64,000 nt of DNA from an uncultured Jannaschia sp. (GTDB taxonomy: Bacteria > Pseudomonadota > Alphaproteobacteria > Rhodobacterales > Rhodobacteraceae), in assembly GCA_947494145.1 (NCBI GenBank), contig CANLTZ010000005.1, forward strand, positions 124,001 to 188,000, in the 5' to 3' direction. Within the stretch, counting starts at the first letter, position 1; each line of letters starts with the position of its first letter. The translations under genes were made by a program, and so were the position numbers. Shown here in pieces: positions 20,311 through 27,139 of the stretch. Under the pieces are notes generated by a model. It was given only the letters and a program-made list of their open reading frames with translations. It was not told the origin of the DNA and made no database searches.

Positions 20311-21594
20311 TCAGTTCACCACCCCCGGCAACCAAAGCGCAATCTGCGGAAACGCGATCAGCGCAAAGGCCATGGCCAGCATCACCAGAACGAAAGGCAC
20401 GGCACCCAGCATCACCTCGTTGAGGTGTCCCGACTTCCGCGCGCCCTGCACCACGTAAAGGTTCAGCCCCACCGGCGGCGTGATCAGCGCCATCTCGATG
20501 AGCACAATCATCAGGATGCCGAACCAAATCGGATCATAACCCAACTCCACCACCAACGGCACCACGATGGGGATAGTCACCACCATCAGCGACAGCGTCT
20601 CGATGAAGAAGCCAAGCACCACATACATGGCCACGATGACCAGAATGGTCGAAAGCGGCGTAAGGCCCAGGCCGGTCAGGAAAGCATCCAACTCGCGCCC
20701 CAACCCAGCCGACGCGAGCGTGAAGTTCAGAAACGACGCCCCGATTACGATCAGCATGATCATGGAGGTGACTTTGACGGTGCCCAGCATCGCTTCGCCC
20801 AGCATGGACACGGACACGCCGCCCGTGACAGCCGCGATGACCAAGGCACCCGCGACGCCAACGGCCGCAGCCTCGGTCGGTGTCGCCCAGCCCGCATAGA
20901 TGGAGCCGACGATGGCCGCGAAAAGCAGCAGGATCGGGATCAGGTGGACGAGCGCACGCAGCATGTCGACCAGGGGAAAGCGGCGCTGATCGCCGCCCAG
21001 GCCAGGTCGCATCAAGCAGATGAGCGCGGTCGTCGCCATGAAGGCCAGCGCCAGGCCCAGCCCCGGCAAAAGCCCCGCCAGGAAAAGCTGCGGAATCGAG
21101 GATTGAGTGAGGAAGCCATAGACAATCAGGTTGATCGAGGGCGGGATCATGATGCCCAGCGTGCCCCCCGCGGCAATCGCGCCCGAGAAGAGCTTCGGGT
21201 CGTAGCCCAGCTTTTCTGCCTGGGGCATAGCCACCGTCGCCACCGTGGCCGCCGTCGCCACCGACGAGCCGGAGGTGGCCGAAAACATCGTGGCGGTGGC
21301 CACATTGGCATGGACCAACCCGCCCGGCAGCCAACTGACCCATTTGTCGAGCGCGGCATAAGTGCGCGCGGCAATGCCCGACCGCACCAGCACCTCCCCC
21401 AGCAGCACGAAGAAGGGGATGGCGATCAGCGTGGCCGAGTTGGTCGAAGACCAGACCATGTTGCCCAAGCCCCGGCTTAGCGGGAAGGCGCTGAAGAATT
21501 GGTCCACGCCAAAACCCAGCAGGAACAGCACGATGCCCACAGGGATCGACAGAGCCAGAAGGCCCAGAAGGCCCGCAGCAACGGCGCCGATCAT
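20311..21594 (-). CDS. dctM: TRAP transporter large permease (DctM)
   Basis: Twelve-helix-type membrane subunit of a tripartite ATP-independent periplasmic transporter, 427 residues, energised by an ion gradient. Family motifs: IPFFVLLGEVLVRSGIAARTYAALDKWVSWLPGGL, SATSGSSVATAATVATVAMPQAEKLGYDPKL, GAIAAGGTLGIMIPPSINLIVYG and the C-terminal ITPPVGLNLYVVQGA. The ATG at 21594 overlaps the dctQ stop (ATGA). The frame is open much further upstream but that part is the antisense shadow of dctQ. Last gene of the dctPQM-type operon. Confidence 0.92.
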   Translation of the reverse strand: MIGAVAAGLLGLLALSIPVGIVLFLLGFGVDQFFSAFPLSRGLGNMVWSSTNSATLIAIPFFVLLGEVLVRSGIAARTYAALDKWVSWLPGGLVHANVATATMFSATSGSSVATAATVATVAMPQAEKLGYDPKLFSGAIAAGGTLGIMIPPSINLIVYGFLTQSSIPQLFLAGLLPGLGLALAFMATTALICLMRPGLGGDQRRFPLVDMLRALVHLIPILLLFAAIVGSIYAGWATPTEAAAVGVAGALVIAAVTGGVSVSMLGEAMLGTVKVTSMIMLIVIGASFLNFTLASAGLGRELDAFLTGLGLTPLSTILVIVAMYVVLGFFIETLSLMVVTIPIVVPLVVELGYDPIWFGILMIVLIEMALITPPVGLNLYVVQGARKSGHLNEVMLGAVPFVLVMLAMAFALIAFPQIALWLPGVVN

Positions 21595-22139
21595 GGGGGC
21601 GACGCCTCTCCGAAGGCGCCGATGGTGCGCTCGGACGCGGCGGTGTCTCCGCGCAGGACCATGGCCAACGCGGCCAGCGTCGTCAGGCAGCACATGATGG
21701 CAAACCAGACCCAGCCCGCGAACCACGGGCCCTGGACAAGCGCCAGGGGCGTCTCCAACGGGGTGTTGGCCCGGCTGCCATTGGTCAGCGACCGCTCCAA
21801 GACCGGCCAGCACTTGATGGCCACCGTGACGATCACCGCGCTTGTGGCCACCATTGAAAACAGATCGAGCAGCGCACGCCCCAGGGGACGCGGGCGGCGG
21901 CGTACCAGGTCGATGCGGACATGGCCCAATTCCAACAGGGTGTAGGCCATGCCCCAACTGGTCGCGATGGCCATGACATAGCCGCTGATTTCATCGGTGC
22001 CGCCAAAGGACTGGCCGATCTGGCGCAGCAGGATATCGGCCAGAACGAAGGCCGCGCAGCCCAGCAGCAAAAGGCCCACCAGATAGGCGACGCCCCGGTT
22101 GAGGCGTCGCAGAAGGGCGATCAGGGCGTCGGCGCTCAC
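21591..22139 (-). CDS. dctQ: TRAP transporter small permease (DctQ)
   Basis: Four-helix small membrane subunit, 182 residues. Hydrophobic segments include AYLVGLLLLGCAAFVLADILLRQ and WFAIMCCLTTLAALAMV; the conserved DctQ stretch is SGYVMAIATSWGMAYTLLELGHVRIDLV. The start is taken as the GTG at 22139, overlapping the dctP stop as GTGA. Codons before it (arginine-rich) belong to the dctP overlap and look non-coding. It sits between dctP and dctM with coupled overlaps on both sides. Confidence 0.87.
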   Translation of the reverse strand: MSADALIALLRRLNRGVAYLVGLLLLGCAAFVLADILLRQIGQSFGGTDEISGYVMAIATSWGMAYTLLELGHVRIDLVRRRPRPLGRALLDLFSMVATSAVIVTVAIKCWPVLERSLTNGSRANTPLETPLALVQGPWFAGWVWFAIMCCLTTLAALAMVLRGDTAASERTIGAFGEASPP

Positions 22140-23167
22140 TCGATCTGCACGCCGACGACTTCGCCGACCGAAGCGTTCCAACGGTCTTTCCACTCATCGC
22201 CCGCGCGCGACGCCCAATCGGGCAGCACATCGGCGCGCAGCACGTCGCCTGCCTTGGCCATGTCGGCATCGCTGGCTTCCACCAAGGTCATACCGCGCGC
22301 ATCGCCAGCGGGGCAGTCGCCATTCCCGGTCAGGCAGGCAATGTCGTTGACCAGAGCATTCTGAGCGGTGGCCCAGGCCGGATCTTCGAAATCGGCCTTT
22401 ACCTGCGCTTCGATCAGGGCCTGAGCATCAGCATCGAGCGCATTCCAGCGGTCCATGTTCATGGCGGTGACGACCGGATCCCAGCCGCCCAGCGGTATGG
22501 GCAGCAGATGGGTCGACACCTCCCACCAACCGGCGGAATAGCCCGATCCGGCGCCGGTCACCGCGCAATCCACCACGCCGCGTTGCAAGGCGCCAGGGAC
22601 TTCCGCGAAGGAGACATTGACGCCTTCCGCGCCCAAGGCCTCCAGGAACTTCGCGGTCATGCGCCCACTGGCGCGCACCTTCAGGCCTTGCAAATCGTCC
22701 AGACTGGCGATCTCGGCGTTGCAAAAGACGACCTGGGGCGGATAGGGCGCGATGGCCAGGACCTTGGCGTTGAAACGGTCGGCGAAGATGTCATCGACCA
22801 TGGGCCGCGCGGCGTCCACCATCGCGCGGGCGCTGTCGGCATCGGTGGCGATCATGGGCACGTCCAGCCCTTCCAACTCCGGCGCGTCGGCCACGGCGTA
22901 ATCGGCCACCGTCATGGCCACGTCATAGACCCCGTCGCCCAGCAGCGGATAGATATCGCCCAGACCCAGGCCCATCTGGTCGTGGGTCGTCAACTCCACC
23001 GTCAGAGTGCCGTCGGACGCGGCGGGCAGCGTCTCGGACCAGAACGGCGCCTCGTATTCCTTGTGAAGCGGCAGGCCCGACCAGGACCCCACGACCGAAA
23101 GCGTCTCAGCCGCGGCGGGCGCGGCCAGGGCGGTGCAGCCCATTAGCAGGATGGATAGCTTACGCAT
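22136..23167 (-). CDS. dctP: TRAP transporter substrate-binding protein (DctP)
   Basis: Periplasmic solute receptor, 343 residues, with a signal peptide MRKLSILLMGCTALAAPAAA. The mature part has the DctP hinge motif ASLDDLQGLKVRASGRMTAKFLEALGAEGVNVSFAEVPGALQRGVVDCAVTG (residues about 160-215), where the conserved Arg in KVRASG binds the substrate carboxylate. The substrate is therefore a carboxylic acid, identity unknown. The ATG at 23167 overlaps the last codons of the upstream DUF1445 gene, so the four genes form one operon. Confidence 0.9.
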   Translation of the reverse strand: MRKLSILLMGCTALAAPAAAETLSVVGSWSGLPLHKEYEAPFWSETLPAASDGTLTVELTTHDQMGLGLGDIYPLLGDGVYDVAMTVADYAVADAPELEGLDVPMIATDADSARAMVDAARPMVDDIFADRFNAKVLAIAPYPPQVVFCNAEIASLDDLQGLKVRASGRMTAKFLEALGAEGVNVSFAEVPGALQRGVVDCAVTGAGSGYSAGWWEVSTHLLPIPLGGWDPVVTAMNMDRWNALDADAQALIEAQVKADFEDPAWATAQNALVNDIACLTGNGDCPAGDARGMTLVEASDADMAKAGDVLRADVLPDWASRAGDEWKDRWNASVGEVVGVQIE

Positions 23168-24026
23168 GATGAAAACTCCCTGTTTTATGTGTTGTATCTG
23201 GGGCGCGGTGGCCCGGGATGCGCGCATCTTCCCGCTCACCTATATCGGCGATCAACATGCAGCCGGGCTTGTGGGTGATGCAAAACGGCAGGCGCGCTTC
23301 CAGCAGAACGTTCTGTGGGGTCACGCCGCAAGCCCAGAAGACCGGCACGTCGCCGGGGCGAATGTCGATGGGGTCCCCGTAATCGGGGCGGGACAGGTCC
23401 ACGATGCCGATTGCCCCAGGGTCGCCGACGGCCACGGGCGCGCCATGGGCCTGGGGATAGGCGCCGCTGATACGGATGGCGTCGTCGACCCGGTCTTCTG
23501 CAATGGGCCGCATGGTCACGACCATCCCGCCTTGGAAGCACCCCACCCCATCAAGCGCAATGGAGGAGCGGAACATGGGCACAGTGCGATCAGCCTCGAT
23601 ATGGCGGACGGGGATGCCCGCCTCGATCAACGCGGTCTCGAAGGTGAAGGAACAGCCAAGCGCCACCGTCACCAGGTCGTCGCGCCAAAGGTCCGCAATG
23701 TCGGTGCGTTCTTCGACCAGGGCGCCGTCGCGCCAGACGCGGTAGGCGGGCACATCGCTGCGAATGTCTATCCCTTTGCCCAAGGCGGGGATGTGGGGCA
23801 CGCCCGGTGCGCCCACCCCCACGACGGGACAGGGCTTCGGGTTCAGACGGCAGAATTCCAGGAAGTCATCGGCCATGTCGGTCGCCACAATGGCCAAGTT
23901 GCATTGCAGCCGCCCCTTGGCCAACCCCGCCGTGTGCCGCGTCCACCGCCCCGCGCGGATCGCGGCCCGCAGGTCGGGCAGCGGCAGACGGGACATTTCG
24001 GCATGGCTGGCAAGGGGGGCGGGCAT
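23160..24026 (-). CDS. DUF1445 family putative hydro-lyase
   Basis: A 288-residue protein of the DUF1445 family (related to mammalian D-glutamate cyclase), often annotated putative hydro-lyase. Diagnostic stretches: RHTAGLAKGRLQCNLAIVATDMADDFLEFCRLNPKPCPVVG near the N terminus, VTVALGCSFTFETALIEAGIPVRHIE, and PVFWACGVTPQNVLLEARLPFCITHKPGCMLIADI near the C terminus. First gene of the TRAP operon, overlapping dctP by 8 nt. Co-transcription with an acid transporter suggests it acts on the imported substrate, perhaps an amino-acid or cyclic-acid derivative; that is inference. Confidence 0.85.
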   Translation of the reverse strand: MPAPLASHAEMSRLPLPDLRAAIRAGRWTRHTAGLAKGRLQCNLAIVATDMADDFLEFCRLNPKPCPVVGVGAPGVPHIPALGKGIDIRSDVPAYRVWRDGALVEERTDIADLWRDDLVTVALGCSFTFETALIEAGIPVRHIEADRTVPMFRSSIALDGVGCFQGGMVVTMRPIAEDRVDDAIRISGAYPQAHGAPVAVGDPGAIGIVDLSRPDYGDPIDIRPGDVPVFWACGVTPQNVLLEARLPFCITHKPGCMLIADIGEREDARIPGHRAPDTTHKTGSFHHA

Positions 24027-24100
24027 GGCACCTCGGCACTGGCAATCCCCCGGACTGTCACACGAGATGGCGGGTCAGGCAAATCGAAGATTCTGGTCGG

Positions 24101-24125
24101 AAGTGATAAGTTTGACCGATCACTT
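24101..24125. promoter_or_regulatory. Inverted repeat operator candidate between divergent DUF1445 and DUF2848 genes
   Basis: Perfect arms AAGTGAT (24101-24107) and ATCACTT (24119-24125) separated by 11 bp, in the 176-bp gap between two divergently transcribed genes. The layout suits a dimeric regulator controlling both operons. The regulator is not identified; the LysR protein at 19178 is one candidate. Confidence 0.5.
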
Positions 24126-24202
24126 AGGCGCGGACTTGCGCATGGACTGCCCCGCACGCCAGTGTAGAGCGCGGGGGCGCCGAGGCGAGAAGGGACATCC
24201 CA

Positions 24203-24856
24203 TTGGAGTTCGACACATCTGACGGCCCGCTCAGCGTGCAGCCCGCGGGACTGACCATCGCAGGTTGGACGGCGCGGGACCCGGCCGCCGTCACCCACCA
24301 CATCGAGGAACTGGCTGCCATCGGCATCCCGCCCCCGTCGAAAACGCCGCTTTTCTACCGGGTGGGCGCAAGCCTTCTGACGCAGGATGGGCAAATCGAC
24401 GTTTTGGGCACGGAAAGTTCCGGTGAGGTGGAGCCGGTCATCCTGCGCGCGCAACACAGGCTTTGGCTCGGGATCGGGTCGGACCACACGGATCGCGGGT
24501 TGGAGAAGGTCTCCGTCGCCGCGTCGAAACAGGCCTGCCCGAAGCCCGTGGGCGGCGCACTCTGGCGGCTCGATGAGGTGGCGGACCGGCTCGACAGTCT
24601 GGAACTGCGCGCCGAGATCGAGGAGGAGGGCCAATGGGTGACCTATCAGTCCGGCACGCTCGCCGCCATTCGGCCCCTGCCCGACCTGGTCGCCGCTACG
24701 CGCTTGAATGAAGGGGATGTTCTGTTCTGTGGCACGTTGGGGGCCCTTGGCGGTGTGCGCCCGGCCGCCCACTTTCGCGCCACCTTGTCCGACCCCGAAA
24801 CCGGCGCAGAGTTGTCGCTTTCTTACAAGGCGAAACCCCTTCCCGTCGTGACTTGA
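24203..24856 (+). CDS. DUF2848 family protein
   Basis: A 217-residue protein matching the DUF2848 family, distantly like fumarylacetoacetate hydrolases. Key stretches: LTIAGWTARDPAAVTHHIEELAAIGIPPPSKTPLFYRV (about residues 17-54), SSGEVEPVILRAQHRLWLGIGSDHTDRGLE, and SVAASKQACPKPVGGALWRLDEV. GDVLFCGTLGALGG near the C terminus resembles the FAH-fold metal loop. The start is a TTG at 24203 behind AGAAGGGA. It is divergent from the TRAP/DUF1445 operon and shares its intergenic region, so it may act in the same pathway. Confidence 0.82.
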   Translation: MEFDTSDGPLSVQPAGLTIAGWTARDPAAVTHHIEELAAIGIPPPSKTPLFYRVGASLLTQDGQIDVLGTESSGEVEPVILRAQHRLWLGIGSDHTDRGLEKVSVAASKQACPKPVGGALWRLDEVADRLDSLELRAEIEEEGQWVTYQSGTLAAIRPLPDLVAATRLNEGDVLFCGTLGALGGVRPAAHFRATLSDPETGAELSLSYKAKPLPVVT

Positions 24857-24894
24857 CACGCGTCAAGGCACTCCCCGTGCACCCCACGTAGAAT
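24853..24894 (+). promoter_or_regulatory. FNR/FixK-type box and -10 element of the phasin gene
   Basis: Box TTGACACGCGTCAA (24853-24866), a perfect TTGA-N6-TCAA dyad, followed by TAGAAT at 24889-24894. With a start point about 7 bp after the -10, the box centre falls near -41.5, the class II activator position. Confidence 0.75.
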
Positions 24895-24921
24895 GGGCAT
24901 CATGCTGGGAGGAAGACAAAG

Positions 24922-25329
24922 ATGACGCGCAAGACTTCGACACAGCCTGCCAAATCCACTGCCGCTGACCCGGAATGGCCGCACCCGGCAAGCACGTTGG
25001 CACACAAGCTTTCGGCCAACGGTAGCTTTCCCATGGTGGTGGCCGCGGAACACATGCTCGATTCCATGGCGCAGGTGCAGGCGGAACTGACGCGCTTCGG
25101 CGCCCAACGGGTCCACCGTGCCATGAGCGCGCAGGAAGAGATGCTGGGCTGCCGCAACTTGGGCGAAATGCGCCACGTGCAGGCGGAATACATCAACGGG
25201 ATGATGGGCGACTATGTCCGCGAATGGCTGCGCATCATGCAATACGGCATGAGCATTACCGGCGGCCACGACATTGAACCCGTCCGCGAACCAGCAGGTC
25301 AGGCAGATGCGAAGTCAGTGACGGTCTAA
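24922..25329 (+). CDS. Phasin-like protein
   Basis: A 135-residue, mostly helical protein resembling phasins that coat polyhydroxyalkanoate granules. The central part AAEHMLDSMAQVQAELTRFGAQRVHRAMSAQEEMLGCRNLGEMRHVQAEYINGMMGDYVREWLRIMQYG (residues about 40-110) has the amphipathic repeats of the phasin fold. The ATG follows GGGAGGAAG. It has its own FNR/FixK-type promoter 56 bp upstream, suggesting induction at low oxygen, when PHA serves as an electron sink. No PHA synthase is in the window. Confidence 0.72.
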   Translation: MTRKTSTQPAKSTAADPEWPHPASTLAHKLSANGSFPMVVAAEHMLDSMAQVQAELTRFGAQRVHRAMSAQEEMLGCRNLGEMRHVQAEYINGMMGDYVREWLRIMQYGMSITGGHDIEPVREPAGQADAKSVTV

Positions 25330-25337
25330 GCGCTTCT

Positions 25338-25940
25338 TCAACGGGAAATCAGGCGCAGCAGCCATTCGCCGGTCAGACCGATCCCGGCGATCAGCCCTCC
25401 GAGCGCGACGAGGCCCAGCAGAACGAAAAGCCCGTCGCGCTGGACAAGCCCCCAAGCCAAAAAGACCAGGACAAGCGCAGGCGGCACGTTTAAAAGCGGG
25501 ATCGGCAGGAACAGCATCAGCGACATGGCCACAGCCAACAGGCCGATCAGCCGTTCGCGTTCAGCCAGAACGGCCAGGCGCGCAGCGCTCATCCGTTCGG
25601 CACGCCGCAGGATCGGCGCGCCATAGCGCGCCAAGGCGTCAAGCATCCGGCTGGGGATTTCGCGTTGCAGGGCCCGGGGAGGCAGGCGGACATCTTCCCC
25701 GAAGATGGCCAGGTGGGTCGCGACAATCAGCAATGGAACCCCCAACACGGCACCAAAACTGGGAATGGGCAGCGGCAGCGCCTCGGGGAGGGCCAGCAGC
25801 AAGATCGCCACGCCATGGGCCCGGCTGCCCGTCAGCCGGAGCACATCGCCCAAACACACATCTTCGCCTGCCGCGGCGCGCGCGCCCAGTTCATCGAAGA
25901 TCCGCGCCAAAGACGCGGAGGGTTCGCGCGCATGTGTCAA
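25338..25940 (-). CDS. exoD: ExoD-family membrane protein
   Basis: A 200-residue protein of the ExoD family (named for exopolysaccharide synthesis and alkaline tolerance in rhizobia). It shows DVLRLTGSRAHGVAILLLALPEALPLPIPSFGAVLGVPLLIVA (residues about 32-75), then RERLIGLLAVAMSLMLFLPIPLLNVPPALVLVFLAWGLVQRDGLFVLLGLV, giving four or so membrane helices. The start appears to be TTG at 25940, because no ATG occurs in the N-terminal part. It is convergent with the phasin gene, 8 bp apart. Molecular function is not established. Confidence 0.8.
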   Translation of the reverse strand: MTHAREPSASLARIFDELGARAAAGEDVCLGDVLRLTGSRAHGVAILLLALPEALPLPIPSFGAVLGVPLLIVATHLAIFGEDVRLPPRALQREIPSRMLDALARYGAPILRRAERMSAARLAVLAERERLIGLLAVAMSLMLFLPIPLLNVPPALVLVFLAWGLVQRDGLFVLLGLVALGGLIAGIGLTGEWLLRLISR

Positions 25941-25986
25941 AGCAGACCCCTTTCGCCGCTGGTCAGGTTGCCGGGGTGCAGTCCCG

Positions 25987-27009
25987 CTAAATTCGCAACA
26001 CGATCCGTCCTTCGATCTTGCCTTGCCGCATCTGGTCGAAGATGTCGTTGATATTGTCCAGGTCGTCCCAGGCGAACTGTGTCTCTACCTTGCCCTCACC
26101 CGCCAGCGCCAGCGCCTCGGACAGATCGTTGCGCGTCCCCACGATGGAGCCGCGGATGGTGAGGCGTTTCAGCACGACCTCGAAGATGGGCAGTGGGAAG
26201 TCTCCGGGCGGAATGCCCACCAGCGACAGCGTCCCATGCTTGCGCAGCATCCCCACCGCTTGCGAGAAAGCGGGCCGCGACGGCGCCGTCACCAGAACGC
26301 CCTGCACCCCGCCCAGGTTCGACGCGATCTCAGTCGCGGGGTCGGTCTTGGCAGCGTTCACCACCTCGTCGGCACCCAGCCGCTTCGCCAGCTCCAACTT
26401 GTCATCGGCCACATCCACGGCGACGACATGCATCCCCATGGCCTTGGCATATTGCACCGCCATGTGCCCCAGCCCGCCGATGCCGCTGATGGCCACCCAT
26501 TCGCCGGGCTTCACTTCGGTTTCCTTGAGGCCCTTATAGACCGTCACGCCCGCGCACAGCACCGGTGAGGCCGGGCCCCAGTCCAACGGGCCCGGGATGA
26601 CGCCCACATAATTGGCATCCGCCGCAACGTAGTCGGCATAGGCGCCGTTGACGGTGTAGCCGGTCATCTGCTGGCTGTCGCACAGCGTCTCCCACCCGCC
26701 GACGCAATGTTCGCAGCGCCCGCAGGCCGTGTGCAGCCAGGGCACGCCCACCCGGTCACCTTCCTTCAGATGGGTGACACCGGGCCCAATGCGCGCCACT
26801 TCGCCCACGCCTTCATGGCCGGGGATGAAGGGCGTGCCGGGCTTGACCGGCCAATCGCCTTCCGCGGCATGGAGGTCGGTGTGACACACGCCCGAGGCCT
26901 TGACCCGCACCAGGACCTGTCCATGACCGATCTCGGGCACCGGCACCTCTCGGATATCGAGCGGCTTGCCCAGCTCGGTCACCACAGCGGCCTTCATTGT
27001 CTTTTCCAT
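25987..27009 (-). CDS. adhP: Zinc-dependent alcohol dehydrogenase (AdhP type)
   Basis: NAD-dependent, zinc-containing medium-chain dehydrogenase, 340 residues, close to AdhP. Catalytic zinc ligands are visible in GVCHTDLHAAEGDWP (Cys) and PGHEGVGEVARIG (His); the structural zinc lobe is CGRCEHCVGGWETLC (residues about 95-109). The Rossmann motif is ISGIGGLGHMAVQYAKAMG. The ATG at 27009 follows CGGAGAG, with MKAAVV at 26997 as alternative. An FNR/FixK-type box at 27068 lies in the divergent promoter region, consistent with a fermentative or micro-oxic role. Confidence 0.9.
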   Translation of the reverse strand: MEKTMKAAVVTELGKPLDIREVPVPEIGHGQVLVRVKASGVCHTDLHAAEGDWPVKPGTPFIPGHEGVGEVARIGPGVTHLKEGDRVGVPWLHTACGRCEHCVGGWETLCDSQQMTGYTVNGAYADYVAADANYVGVIPGPLDWGPASPVLCAGVTVYKGLKETEVKPGEWVAISGIGGLGHMAVQYAKAMGMHVVAVDVADDKLELAKRLGADEVVNAAKTDPATEIASNLGGVQGVLVTAPSRPAFSQAVGMLRKHGTLSLVGIPPGDFPLPIFEVVLKRLTIRGSIVGTRNDLSEALALAGEGKVETQFAWDDLDNINDIFDQMRQGKIEGRIVLRI

Positions 27010-27067
27010 CACATGCTCTCCGGTCGGAATCCTCTGGTCAAAATGGTTCGGGGGACGTGACTGCGCC

Positions 27068-27081
27068 TTGACCGACATCAA
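27068..27081. promoter_or_regulatory. FNR/FixK-type box between adhP and the cation ATPase
   Basis: TTGACCGACATCAA, TTGA-N6-TCAA, midway between two divergent genes and therefore able to serve either. No convincing -10 was seen at the class II distance on either side. Confidence 0.6.
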
Positions 27082-27139
27082 AGAAATGGAGCCGTCGGGC
27101 GCCCATTGATCGGGCGTTCCTGGTTCCCGAAAGCCCGCC

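Noticed and set aside
20218-21480. 420-codon open frame antisense to dctM
   Set aside because: Extremely His/Arg/Gln-rich and opposite a clear TRAP permease gene.
24111-24122. TTTGACCGATCA as another FNR/FixK box
   Set aside because: Only the left TTGA half-site fits; the right half is TCAC, and the sequence is better explained by the AAGTGAT inverted repeat.
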